Notes under the pieces: model-generated
Databases searched by the model: none
Seen by the model: only the letters and a program-made list of their open reading frames with translations
Told to the model about the DNA's origin: nothing
Part shown: one piece after another, positions 9,297 to 17,627 of the stretch
How the letters are laid out: every line of letters starts with the position of its first letter
How positions within the stretch are numbered: position 1 is the stretch's first letter
Source: SHVO01 sp041905525
GTDB taxonomy: Bacteria > Pseudomonadota > Alphaproteobacteria > Rhodospirillales > Rhodospirillaceae
Length of the DNA stretch: 64,000 bases
Direction: 5' to 3'
Assembly: GCA_041905525.1 (NCBI GenBank)
Contig: JAYRKY010000004.1
Coordinates: 124,001 to 188,000 of the forward strand
Translations under genes and position numbers: made by a program

Positions 9297-9888
9297 TGGT
9301 AGGCGTACTCCGTAGCACCGCGGACGGCGCGCGGCTCAGGACCTTTGGTCCGGAGGGCGAGGCGCGGTGGAAAGTTGAAAGATTTAAAAGTCGGGCGCGC
9401 TGACGGTCGCGCGTCGGCAACTCATGGCCGAACGTCACGTTCGTCAGGCGAAAACCCTGAGAAATGGGGGCGGCGTCCACAGTCGTGGACCAAAGCGGCG
9501 CTTTGCTATGTAGCGAGGCTGTTGGCAATCCGAGCCCCCTCGAGTGAACACATATGGGGCCGAGGTATCGCGAGCCTGGTTGAGCCGGAAGGCGCCAGGC
9601 GACGGTGAACCGTCCCCATCAACGGGGCCGCGTCCATCCAATAAAGCTATGGGGCTTATATTCTAAGTCCCGATTCCGACCGCCACCGGAGCAACGCCTT
9701 CTCGGCTTGGAGCTCATTACGGCGGGCGCAGCCTGTCAGGCGCAACCTCGTGTCGATAACCATAAACAGGTGATCGCCGCCGTGACAACGTTTAATTCCA
9801 GCCCTTTACCCCTTCCGCGCAAGCTTATTGCCGGATTTTCGCGACTCGGTGTATATATAGGAGAGTCAAGGGGTTAAGGTCCCAGGTA
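9297..9888. other. Divergent control region between rne and the amidase gene
   Basis: 592 bases without a credible gene. It must contain the rne 5' leader (reading leftwards) and the amidase promoter (reading rightwards). Two adjacent perfect hairpins lie at 9475-9490 (6-bp stem, 4-base loop) and 9491-9505 (6-bp stem, 3-base loop), and a smaller one at 9430-9442. Near the amidase start there is an AT-rich TATATATAG followed by purine-rich bases, which could include a promoter. Known RNase E genes have long structured leaders used for autoregulation, so the hairpins may serve that purpose; no experimental link exists here. Confidence 0.5.
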
Positions 9889-11130
9889 TTGTTAGAGCGG
9901 AAGCCATTTTTCGTGCCGGGATTGTCCCGCCGTACCCTGCTTGCGACCGTGGCGGGGAGCGTCCTGTGGCCTGTGGCCGCCCGCGCCCTGGGGATCGCCT
10001 CTGCCATCCGGGTGCACGACCACGGCACCCATACCCGGCTCGTCCTCGAACTCTCTGAAAATATTGAATTTTCTATCTTTTCGTTGGCCGATCCCTATCG
10101 CATCGTGGCCGACCTGCCGGAACTCGATTGGACGATGGAAGGCAACGCGCTTGCCCATGCCACTGGCGTGGTGAAGGCGGTCCGCTACGGTCTTTTCCAA
10201 CCCGGACGCGCCCGCATTGTCGTGGATCTGGTTGACCCGGCCGCCGTGAAGAATGCCTTTGTCCTCCCGGCCACGGGCGGTACCCCCCATCGTTTCGTGA
10301 TCGATCTGGAGCAGACCTCCCGCGACAAGTTCATGGCCGCCGCCGGCCCGCAGAACCGGATCGGCCGTCTCGCCGCCACCGCCAATAAGCCGGTTCCGGC
10401 CAAGGACGTGGCTCCCGAGACCAAAGAAGCCAACCGCAAGAAACTCATTGTCATCGACCCCGGCCACGGCGGGGTGGACCCCGGTGCCATCGGGCTCAGC
10501 GGCATCTATGAAAAGACGATCACACTCGCCGCCGCCAAACAGCTCAAGAGCCGTCTCGAAGCTACCGGCCGCTACCGGGTCCAGTTGACCCGCGAGCGCG
10601 ATCTTTCGCTGGAGCTGGCGGAGCGCCGCGAGATCGCCCGCAATGCCGCCGCCGATCTGTTTATCTCGCTGCATGCGGATTCCATCGCAAACAAGGACGT
10701 TCGCGGCCTCTCGGTTTACACCCTGTCCGAGAAAGCGTCCGACCGCGAAGCCGAGCAGCTCGCCGAACAGGAAAACAGCGCAGACAACATCATCGGCGTC
10801 GATCTCACCCGCGAAAGTCAGGAGGTGCGCCACATCCTGGTCGACCTCGCCCAGCGGGAGAGCATGAACCTCGCCACCAAGCTGGCCGACCGTTTGATCG
10901 GCGAGCTCAAGCGGGAAACGACCCTTCTGCGCAACGGTCACCGGTTCGCGCGTTTCGCCGTGCTGAAGTCCCCCGATGTTCCCTCCGTGCTGATCGAGAT
11001 GGGATACCTCTCTAATCGCCAGGACGAAGCCGCCCTGAAGACCGAAACCTACCGAGGCAAGCTCATGGCGGCGGTGGTGAGGGGGGTCGACACCCATTTC
11101 GGGGGCGTCCAAAGCGCCCGCCGGGGCTAG
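9889..11130 (+). CDS. N-acetylmuramoyl-L-alanine amidase (AmiC-type, AMIN + Amidase_3)
   Basis: A 413-residue exported peptidoglycan hydrolase that cuts the MurNAc-L-Ala amide bond during cell separation. The N-terminus has a twin-arginine signal (SRRTLLATVAG, residues 13-23) ending near AARA, as in E. coli AmiC. An AMIN domain follows (about 37-140), which targets such enzymes to the division site. The Amidase_3 domain starts at about 185 with zinc-binding IDPGHGG, has a Glu in SGIYEKTI, a second His in SLHADS, and a catalytic Glu in LIEMGYLSN. The start is TTG, with purine-rich AAGGGGTTAAGG upstream; a later in-frame GTG at 9913 is possible. It is followed after 162 bases by the PBP1a gene, a common pairing. 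Confidence 0.92.
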   Translation: MLERKPFFVPGLSRRTLLATVAGSVLWPVAARALGIASAIRVHDHGTHTRLVLELSENIEFSIFSLADPYRIVADLPELDWTMEGNALAHATGVVKAVRYGLFQPGRARIVVDLVDPAAVKNAFVLPATGGTPHRFVIDLEQTSRDKFMAAAGPQNRIGRLAATANKPVPAKDVAPETKEANRKKLIVIDPGHGGVDPGAIGLSGIYEKTITLAAAKQLKSRLEATGRYRVQLTRERDLSLELAERREIARNAAADLFISLHADSIANKDVRGLSVYTLSEKASDREAEQLAEQENSADNIIGVDLTRESQEVRHILVDLAQRESMNLATKLADRLIGELKRETTLLRNGHRFARFAVLKSPDVPSVLIEMGYLSNRQDEAALKTETYRGKLMAAVVRGVDTHFGGVQSARRG

Positions 11131-11292
11131 CGGGACCTCAAACCCCCGCTGCAACCGCTTTTTTGCCCTATTTCGGGGCCATGAAAAGATACCTCCGGTG
11201 CGTAGAAACGTCCCATGGCGGCCGTGCGTTATGGTAGAGCATCCCCGCCTGCATACCCTTATCGAGCCCACCTGAGGCAAGCGAGCCCACTC

Positions 11293-13776
11293 ATGGCTGA
11301 GACCAAGCGAAAGTTACCTGTCCTCGACAAGCGGATGACCCGCTGGCTGATGGCCGGCTTCTTCGTGCTGATGATGGGAGTGTTCGTGGCAGGCGCGGGC
11401 GCGATCTTCGTCTTCTACCACTTCGGTAAGGGCCTTCCTGACTACCGCCAGCTCGCGACCTACAATCCGCCCGTCATGACTCGCGTCTATGCGGGCGACG
11501 GCCGGCTTATCACCGAGTACGCCGTCGAGGGCCGCGTATTCGTGCCGCTCGAGGCGATCCCGCGCCGGGTGATCAACGCGGTCGTCGCGTCCGAGGACCA
11601 GCGCTTCTGGTCGCACCCTGGTGTCGATCCCATCGGCTTGACGCGCGCCGTCTTCGCCGCGCTCGGCCAGAAGATCATCGGCAGCGACCGGCGCATGGCA
11701 GGGGCCTCCTCGATCACGCAGCAGGTCGCCCAGATGTTTCTTATCGGGCGCGAATATTCGATCGACCGCAAGGTGCGCGAGGCCGTGCTCTCCTTCCGTA
11801 TCGAGCAGGCATACACCAAAGAACACATCATGGAGCTCTACCTGAACCAGGCCTACTTCGGGTTCGGCTCCTACGGTATCGCCTCCGCGGCGATGAATTA
11901 TTTCAACAAGTCCCTCGACGAGCTGACGGTCGGCGAAGCGGCCTATCTCGCCGGCATCCTCAAGGGCCCGTCGAATTATAACCCGCAGCGCTACCCCGAG
12001 GCCGCGCGCGACCGTCGCGATTATGTCATCGGACGCATGCAGGACGACGGCTACATCACCCGCGACGAAGAGAAGGCCGCGCGCGCCGAAACCATCACCG
12101 TGCGCAAGCGCGACGAGACCGAACAGATCGTCGCCGAGCATTTCGCCGAAGAAGTGCGTCGCGATCTCGCCGACCGCTATGGGTCCGACACGCTCTATAA
12201 GGGCGGGCTCGCGGTGCGCACCTCGCTGGATCCCGAGCTGCAGCGCCTGGCGACGGACGCGTTGCGCAAAGGATTAATAGGCTACGACCGCCGCCACGGC
12301 TGGCGCGGGGCTTTCACCCGGTTAAAGGCCGGCAGCGACTTCGCCGAGCAACTGCGCAAGATGGAGGATCCGGCCGGCATCCTTCCCGCGTGGGAAGCCG
12401 CGGTTGTCGCCGACGTTCAGAACGACCATGCCTCCATCCTCTTGCGCGACGGCACCCAGGGCACGATCCCGCTCAGTGAGTTGCGCTGGGCGCGTCAGTC
12501 GCTGCCCGAGCAACAGGTCGGCGCGGCGGTCAGCGCCGCGACGCAGGTGCTCCATCCCGGCGACGTGATCGCCGTGGAACATGTCGCCGCCAACAGCGAA
12601 GGCGTCGCCTATCCCGAGCGCACGTACGGCCTGCGTCAGGTGCCGAATGTCGACGGCGCCATTGTCGCCCTCGATCCGTTCACAGGCCGCGTGCGCGCCA
12701 TGAGCGGCGGTTTCTCCTACGCGAAGTCGCAATACAACCGGGCGACCCAGGCGCAGCGTCAGCCGGGTTCATCGTTCAAGCCGTTCGTCTATCTCGCCGC
12801 CATGGAGTCCGGTTACACGCCGTCGACCCTCGTGCTCGATGCGCCGTTCGTGATGGACCAGGGGCCGGGCCTGCCCAAGTGGAAGCCCAGCAACTACACC
12901 GACGAATATCTCGGCCGCGCTACACTGCGCATCGGAATCGAGAAGTCGCAGAACCTGATGACCGTGCGCCTCGCGCAGGCCGTGGGCATGGAAAAGGTCG
13001 CCCAGATTGCTGAAAGCTTCGGCGCCGTGAACAAGCTGCCGCGCAATCTCGCCGCCTCTCTCGGCGCTGAATCGACAACGGTCCTCCAGATGGTGACGGC
13101 GTATGGCGAGCTGGTGAACGGCGGCAAGAAACTCACCCCCAGCTTGATCGACCGCATCCAGGATCACACCGGCAAGACCATCTATAAGCACAATGTGCGC
13201 AGCTGCGAGACCTGCGCCGCGGACACCTGGGATGGACAGGGCCCGCCGGAGCTGAAAGACACGCGCGAACAGCTCGCCGACCCCGCCAGCATCTATCAGG
13301 TCGTCCATTTGCTCGAGGGTGTCGTCCAGTACGGTACCGCCGCCGGCAGCGTCGGCCAGCTGCGTTGGCCGCTCGCCGGCAAGACGGGCACCTCCAACGA
13401 CGCGCGCGACGTCTGGTTCATCGGCTTCTCGCCGAACCTTGTCGCCGGTGTGTTCGTCGGCTTCGACGATCCGCGCTCCCTCGGCCCCAAGGAAACCGGC
13501 GGCAGTATCGCCGCGCCGATCTTCCGCGACTTCATCCAGGCCGCGCTGAAGGACGAACCCAAAACCCCGTTCCGCGTCCCGCCCGGCATCAGCCTCGTGC
13601 GCGTGAACAAACAGACCGGCCGCCCCGCCGAACCGGGCGATACCCGCGTCATCCTCGAAGCCTTCAAGACCGGCACGTCGCCCCTCGACCAGCAAAGCAT
13701 CACCAGCGATGCCGACACCCTCGTCGACATGCCGTCGAACGATCCCCAGCTACCGGCCGCCGGCGGGTTGTATTAA
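11293..13776 (+). CDS. mrcA: Penicillin-binding protein 1A, bifunctional transglycosylase/transpeptidase
   Basis: An 827-residue class A PBP that polymerises and cross-links peptidoglycan in the periplasm. A single membrane anchor lies at about 16-40. The GT51 domain contains SEDQRFWSHPGVD (catalytic Glu101) and the QQVAQMFLI segment. The transpeptidase domain has the SSFK motif (Ser493, Lys496), SQN near 555 and KTGTS at 697. I chose ATG 11293 because it puts a short cytoplasmic tail directly before the anchor; the frame extends 26 codons further upstream without a better start. An OB-like insert (about 370-440) between the two enzyme domains is typical of PBP1a. Probably transcribed with the upstream amidase or from its own promoter in the 162-bp gap. 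Confidence 0.95.
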   Translation: MAETKRKLPVLDKRMTRWLMAGFFVLMMGVFVAGAGAIFVFYHFGKGLPDYRQLATYNPPVMTRVYAGDGRLITEYAVEGRVFVPLEAIPRRVINAVVASEDQRFWSHPGVDPIGLTRAVFAALGQKIIGSDRRMAGASSITQQVAQMFLIGREYSIDRKVREAVLSFRIEQAYTKEHIMELYLNQAYFGFGSYGIASAAMNYFNKSLDELTVGEAAYLAGILKGPSNYNPQRYPEAARDRRDYVIGRMQDDGYITRDEEKAARAETITVRKRDETEQIVAEHFAEEVRRDLADRYGSDTLYKGGLAVRTSLDPELQRLATDALRKGLIGYDRRHGWRGAFTRLKAGSDFAEQLRKMEDPAGILPAWEAAVVADVQNDHASILLRDGTQGTIPLSELRWARQSLPEQQVGAAVSAATQVLHPGDVIAVEHVAANSEGVAYPERTYGLRQVPNVDGAIVALDPFTGRVRAMSGGFSYAKSQYNRATQAQRQPGSSFKPFVYLAAMESGYTPSTLVLDAPFVMDQGPGLPKWKPSNYTDEYLGRATLRIGIEKSQNLMTVRLAQAVGMEKVAQIAESFGAVNKLPRNLAASLGAESTTVLQMVTAYGELVNGGKKLTPSLIDRIQDHTGKTIYKHNVRSCETCAADTWDGQGPPELKDTREQLADPASIYQVVHLLEGVVQYGTAAGSVGQLRWPLAGKTGTSNDARDVWFIGFSPNLVAGVFVGFDDPRSLGPKETGGSIAAPIFRDFIQAALKDEPKTPFRVPPGISLVRVNKQTGRPAEPGDTRVILEAFKTGTSPLDQQSITSDADTLVDMPSNDPQLPAAGGLY

Positions 13777-13833
13777 GTGAACGCTCTCTCCTGAAAAGGG
13801 GATAGCCATTCGGTTTCAGCAATCGGGGAGCTG

Positions 13834-14319
13834 TCAGGTGCGGTTGTTGCCGCCGCGCACCAGCCGCACAGGCGCCAGGAGACCTTTGCCCACGTACGTT
13901 CGCATCGTGCCGGTGCGGAAGTTCACCATCCAAACCTTCCGTCCGCTCTTGCTGCTGGTCCAATAGACGAGGAACGGTTCCTCCAGCCCCGGAAACACCT
14001 CCGCGTTCAGCGCAGGGGTACAGGTGCCCGACACAAGCGACATCAGCTCAAAGCGTGTGGGTACGCGCCACCCGTCGCTTTGAAGTGTGATCGCTTCCTC
14101 CCGGGTCAGACCGATGACTTCCCCGGTGCACCCCTTATCAGGACTCCAGCTTTGGCCTAGCGAGCAGCGCTGCCACTCAAGGCGCGTCTTCTTGTCGAGG
14201 ACGGTCTCGCCCCTGATGTCGTAGCGCGCTGTGGGGGGCAGTACCTCACCGTCTCGGCAGGTAGCGAAAGTTGGGCTTGCGGCAGACAAACTCGCGATGA
14301 CGATAAATCGACCGATCAT
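13834..14319 (-). CDS. Exported DUF1566 (Lcl C-terminal-like) protein
   Basis: A 161-residue secreted protein. The signal peptide is residues 1-19 (cleavage near TFA). The mature part has the DUF1566 layout: RYDIRGETVLDKKTRLEWQR at the start, GWRVPTRFEL in the middle and YWTSSKSGRKVWMVNFRTG towards the end. Four to five Cys residues suggest disulfides. DUF1566 is a sugar- or collagen-binding-like fold found in secreted and adhesive proteins; no enzyme activity is known. It converges on PBP1a with a 57-bp gap. Its own promoter would lie in 14320-14515, where nothing clear is visible. Confidence 0.75.
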   Translation of the reverse strand: MIGRFIVIASLSAASPTFATCRDGEVLPPTARYDIRGETVLDKKTRLEWQRCSLGQSWSPDKGCTGEVIGLTREEAITLQSDGWRVPTRFELMSLVSGTCTPALNAEVFPGLEEPFLVYWTSSKSGRKVWMVNFRTGTMRTYVGKGLLAPVRLVRGGNNRT

Positions 14320-14515
14320 ACGCCCTCACAGATGGAGAGTTCGTTGCGCTGTCAGGTCCAAGCGTGGCGGAAGATATCCTTGTACGCAACGACCATCCTG
14401 AACTGCCTATTTCCAAAGGTTGCAGTGTCCCCCAGTGGTGCTTTCTACGGCCTTGCGAAGGGTGGCGGCAGGGCCTTATAAAATCGGAAAAACTGAACTA
14501 ACTGAGCAGGTTCCT

Positions 14516-15635
14516 ATGCGCCCCGACATCGAAGCAAAGGTCAACGACATCAAGCGCTCGCTCGACCTGCTCCGGAGGCATCTTTGACTGGGATCGTGCC
14601 CTTCTCCGTCTCGATGAACTGAACGCCAAAGCTGAAGACCCGAAGCTGTGGGATCGACCCGCCGACGCGCAGAAGGTCATGCGCGAGCGCACCCAGCTGG
14701 AAACCGGCATCGGCAATACCCGCAAGCTCGAGCGCGACCTCGACGACGCCATCACCCTGGCCGAACTCGCCGACGAGGAAAAAGACGAGTCCTCGATCGA
14801 AGAGGCGCGCCGCATGATCGCGGACCTGATGGCGCGCGTGAAACAGGCCGAGCTGGAAAGCTTGCTGTCGGGCGAAGCCGACCCGAACGACTGTTATCTT
14901 GAAATCCACGCCGGGCAGGGCGGCACCGAAGCCCAGGACTGGGCCGAGATGATGGCGCGCATGTATTCGCGTTGGGCGGAAAAGAAGGGCTACAAGGTCG
15001 AATACCTTGAAGAAAGCGCCGGGGAAGGCGCGGGCATCAAGTCCGTCACCTTCCGCATTTCCGGTCACAACGCCTATGGCTGGCTGAAGACCGAAAGCGG
15101 CGTCCATCGTCTCGTGCGCATCTCACCTTACGATTCGAATGCGCGCCGGCACACCAGCTTCGCGTCGGCCTGGGTCTATCCAGTCATCGACGACACGATC
15201 AACATCGAGATCAACGAGAAGGACTGCCGGATCGATACCTACCGCGCCTCGGGCGCCGGCGGCCAGCACGTCAATAAGACCGATAGCGCCGTGCGCATCA
15301 CGCATATCCCGACCAACATCGTGGTTCAGTGCCAGAACGAGCGTTCGCAGCACCAGAACCGCGCCAAGGCGTGGGACATGCTGCGCGCGCGTCTTTACGA
15401 ACAGGAGCTGGAACGCCGCGAAGCCAAGGCCGCGGCCACCGAGGCAGCCAAGACCGATATCGGCTGGGGGCATCAGATCCGTTCCTACGTGCTGCAGCCC
15501 TATCAGCTCGTGAAGGACCTGCGCACGGAGGTCGAAACATCGGACACGCAAGGTGTTCTCGACGGCGACCTCGACAAGTTCATGGCCGCGTCCCTGGCGT
15601 CCCGCATTAAAACCGCCAGCGATCTGACTCATTGA
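14516..15635 (+). CDS. prfB: Peptide chain release factor 2, expressed by programmed +1 frameshift
   Basis: RF2 reads UGA and UAA stops and triggers peptide release on the ribosome. The gene starts at ATG 14516. After 23 codons the frame meets an in-frame TGA at 14585-14587; skipping T14585 continues in the +1 frame (Leu, Asp, Trp, Asp) through to 15635, giving 372 residues. The GGQ peptidyl-transfer motif is at about 248-250 (GAGGQHVNK). The stop-codon-recognition tripeptide reads SPY in RISPYDSNARRHTSF, where the E. coli protein has SPF. The frameshift is the usual autoregulation of RF2: low RF2 means slow termination at TGA and more frameshifting. Lies alone, with a hairpin 10 bases after the stop. 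Confidence 0.95.
14573..14588 (+). promoter_or_regulatory. prfB programmed frameshift site
   Basis: An internal Shine-Dalgarno-like CGGAGG (14573-14578) is followed after one codon by the slippery CTT TGA C (14582-14588). The order and 3-base spacing match the E. coli signal, in which the upstream purine-rich stretch pushes the ribosome forward one base on CTT. Confidence 0.95.
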
Positions 15636-15644
15636 TCGTGATCT

Positions 15645-15672
15645 GTCGCGGGGGCGCTCGTTTCCCCGCGAC
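15645..15672 (+). terminator. Hairpin after prfB, possible terminator
   Basis: A 9-bp perfect stem (15645-15653 with 15664-15672) with a 10-base loop starts 10 bases after the prfB stop. There is no T-run behind it, so it may act with Rho or only protect the 3' end. Confidence 0.5.
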
Positions 15673-15716
15673 GGTCGGCGGGGCAATCCACCGCGCAACC
15701 TACGCCTCTCGCTTGG

Positions 15717-15783
15717 ATCGCCCGGATAAGCCGGGCGATGACATCCAATTCCTCGCCGTCATTGCCCGCTTCATGCGGGCAAT
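15717..15783. repeat. Pair of REP-like hairpins
   Basis: Two hairpins of identical geometry: 15717-15739 (ATCGCCCGG, 5-base loop, CCGGGCGAT) and 15761-15783 (ATTGCCCGC, 5-base loop, GCGGGCAAT). Their starts are 44 bases apart. The related stems (ATYGCCCGS) and their place after a gene fit a dispersed REP-type intergenic repeat, common in alphaproteobacteria. Only this copy pair is in the window, so the repeat status is inferred. Confidence 0.6.
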
Positions 15784-16058
15784 CCGCGCCGCGGAGCGCA
15801 GCCGACTCGCCCCCTGCACATCTCCGATTTTTTGAATCATGAAATTCCGCAAAGGCGCAAACTTCGCTCGACGGAAAATCGCGCCGGGGCGCATCGTGGC
15901 GGCGCAGGTTCGTCATCTTGCGAGCCGCAGCTGGTTCTTTGACATTGTGAATTACGCGAGACTCATCGATGCAAATTCGCACGTTCACGTGTATGGCTAC
16001 TTTCAAGTTATGCCGTCACCGCACGGCTGCGCGGCCTAATCCACGAGAAAAAGCCCTC

Positions 16059-16140
16059 TGCCGCGCGGCAGCCGCGTGATTACGCGGCAGTCCAAGGTGC
16101 TGAAGGAACGCTGAAAAGCCGCTTTTTTTGACTGCCGCGT
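16059..16140. repeat. Nested palindromes built on TGCCGCG
   Basis: Three overlapping inverted repeats: a 12-bp palindrome at 16059-16070, a 6-bp-stem hairpin at 16072-16087 (4-base loop), and an 11-bp inverted repeat pairing 16082-16092 with 16130-16140. The second and third share an arm, so they are mutually exclusive folds. A T7 run lies at 16123-16129. Confidence 0.5.
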
Positions 16141-16207
16141 GCCGCGTAAAATTGCACGGCAAAAACGCATGGCTCCGTGCGCCATGGGGGCCGCGCGCGT
16201 TGCGCCG

Positions 16208-16987
16208 TCACATCCACGGTGCGACGTAGTCGGCCTTCATCCCGGCTTGCGCGCGGGCCTCAAGGTTGAAGGGCGGCTTCGGTTTTCCGGTGAACCGCGC
16301 ATCGATCATCTGTTTATAAGTCGCGATGGGATCGAGACGGCGGCGGGCGCACAGGTACTCGAACCAGCGCACACCCACGGCAAGATGTTTGATCTCGTCG
16401 GTGTAAATCGTCGCCAGAATGTCGGCGGTTTCCGTGTCTTCATTCTGACGCAGCCGCGCCGCGCCCTGCACCGTGGTATCGAGGCCGCGGGCTTCAAGGG
16501 TCATGGGAATGATCGCCAGCCGCGCCACAAGATCGTCGGCGGTCACTTCGGCGGCTTCCCAGAGTCCGTTGTGGGCGGGCAGATCCCCGTATTGCACGCC
16601 CCATCCCGCAAGGCGCTTGCGCAGCAGATCGAAGTGCTCCGCTTCCTCCGCGGCCACTCCGACCCAATCGTCAAAGAAGGCTTCGGGTAAGTCTTCGTTC
16701 CCGAAGCGCGCGATGATGTCCCAGGCGAGATCGATGGCGTTGAACTCGATATGGGTGAGAGCATGTACCAGCGCGATGCGCCCCTTCGGCCCAGAGGAGC
16801 GTTTCGGCATGTCCCCGGGGCGGCGCAGCTCGGGCCGCGCCGGACGCGCCGGCTGCATCGGAGGCTGCGCACGGCCCACCGCGCGCGCGCCGCCGCGCCA
16901 TCGCGCGGCGGCTTCGGCTGTCAACTTTACCTTCGTATCCGGATCGGCGGCGGTGAGAACGCCGAGCGCATCGTCGCAAAGGCTCAC
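16208..16987 (-). CDS. DUF455-family ferritin-like protein
   Basis: A 259-residue cytoplasmic protein. Residues from about 70 form a helical bundle carrying ferritin-like metal-ligand motifs: THIEFNAIDLAWD, AAEEAEHFDLL, MTLEARGLD and YTDEIKHLAVG, i.e. paired Glu and Glu-x-x-His. These predict a di-iron or di-manganese centre. DUF455 proteins are widespread in proteobacteria; the precise reaction is not established. The first 60 residues are Ala/Arg/Pro-rich. The start codon overlaps the stop of the peroxiredoxin gene by 4 bases (ATGA type), so the two are translated together; a shared peroxide- or metal-related role is a reasonable inference. Confidence 0.8.
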   Translation of the reverse strand: MSLCDDALGVLTAADPDTKVKLTAEAAARWRGGARAVGRAQPPMQPARPARPELRRPGDMPKRSSGPKGRIALVHALTHIEFNAIDLAWDIIARFGNEDLPEAFFDDWVGVAAEEAEHFDLLRKRLAGWGVQYGDLPAHNGLWEAAEVTADDLVARLAIIPMTLEARGLDTTVQGAARLRQNEDTETADILATIYTDEIKHLAVGVRWFEYLCARRRLDPIATYKQMIDARFTGKPKPPFNLEARAQAGMKADYVAPWM

Positions 16988-17613
16988 AGCGACTTGAGCG
17001 CTTTCACCACTTCATCGGCATGGCCCGGCACGCTGACCTTTCGCCACTCGGCACGGACCTTGCCGCCCTCGTCGATCAGGAAAGTGGAGCGTTCGATTCC
17101 CATGTACGTGCGACCGTACATGTTCTTGGTCTTCCACACGCCGTAGGCTTCGCAAACCCCGGCGTCGTCGGCCAGGAGCGGGAAGTTCAAATTGAACTTT
17201 CCCTTGAACTTCTGATGGCTCTTCACCGTGTCTTTGGAGACGCCAAGGACCACTGCGTCCGCCTTCGAGAAATCGGCTTCGGCATCGCGAAACGCACAGG
17301 CCTGCGTCGTGCAGCCCGGGGTGTCGTCCTTCGGGTAGAAGTAGAGGACCACGCGCTGGCCGCGGAAGTCCTTCAGCGACACTTTCTTGCCGGCGTCATT
17401 CATCAGCGTAAAGGCGGGGGCCGCCTTTCCAGCGAGAGTCATGGACGCGCCGGACGGGGTTTTCTGAGGAGCCTTCTTAGCAGCCTTCTTAGCGGCCGTG
17501 CCTGGGGCTTTTTTTACCGCGGCCTTGGCGGCGACCTTCTTCGCGGCTTTCTTGACGGTTTTCTTCTTCGCCGCTTTCGGTGCCGCGGATTTAGCTTTGC
17601 GTTTAGCTGCCAT
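16984..17613 (-). CDS. bcp: Peroxiredoxin (PrxQ/BCP) with a Lys/Ala-rich N-terminal tail
   Basis: A 209-residue thiol peroxidase that reduces hydrogen peroxide and organic peroxides. The catalytic core starts near residue 58 and carries YPKDDTPGCTTQACAF: the peroxidatic Cys and, five residues on, the resolving Cys of the atypical 2-Cys BCP class. Typical BCPs are about 150-160 residues, and the difference is the first 55 residues here, composed mainly of Lys and Ala with KKAAKK-like repeats, resembling a histone H1 tail. That tail could bind DNA or membranes. ATG 17613 is kept because the tail is continuous from it; a core-only start would have to lie inside the tail. First gene of an operon with the DUF455 gene (4-base overlap); glnE ends 14 bases upstream. 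Confidence 0.9.
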   Translation of the reverse strand: MAAKRKAKSAAPKAAKKKTVKKAAKKVAAKAAVKKAPGTAAKKAAKKAPQKTPSGASMTLAGKAAPAFTLMNDAGKKVSLKDFRGQRVVLYFYPKDDTPGCTTQACAFRDAEADFSKADAVVLGVSKDTVKSHQKFKGKFNLNFPLLADDAGVCEAYGVWKTKNMYGRTYMGIERSTFLIDEGGKVRAEWRKVSVPGHADEVVKALKSL

Positions 17614-17627
17614 GACGTGCCCCCTGG

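Larger units (their letters stand above)
15636..16207. other. Gene-free spacer with several palindromic elements
   Basis: 572 bases between prfB and the DUF455 gene. Short open frames exist but lack ribosome sites and recognisable proteins. The spacer holds the post-prfB hairpin, a pair of REP-like hairpins (15717-15783) and a cluster of TGCCGCG palindromes (16059-16140). The stretch from about 15835 to 16050 shows nothing I can name. Confidence 0.5.

Noticed and set aside
9892..11280. A 462-codon minus-strand open frame
   Set aside because: Antisense to the amidase gene, which has all family motifs.
12769..13695. A 308-codon minus-strand open frame
   Set aside because: Antisense to the PBP1a transpeptidase domain.
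14679..15635. prfB as a 318-residue gene starting at 14679
   Set aside because: The frame continues upstream to the programmed frameshift, and the missing N-terminal domain is encoded there.
15632..15835. Small open frames after prfB
   Set aside because: They run through REP-like hairpins, have no ribosome site and no recognisable sequence.
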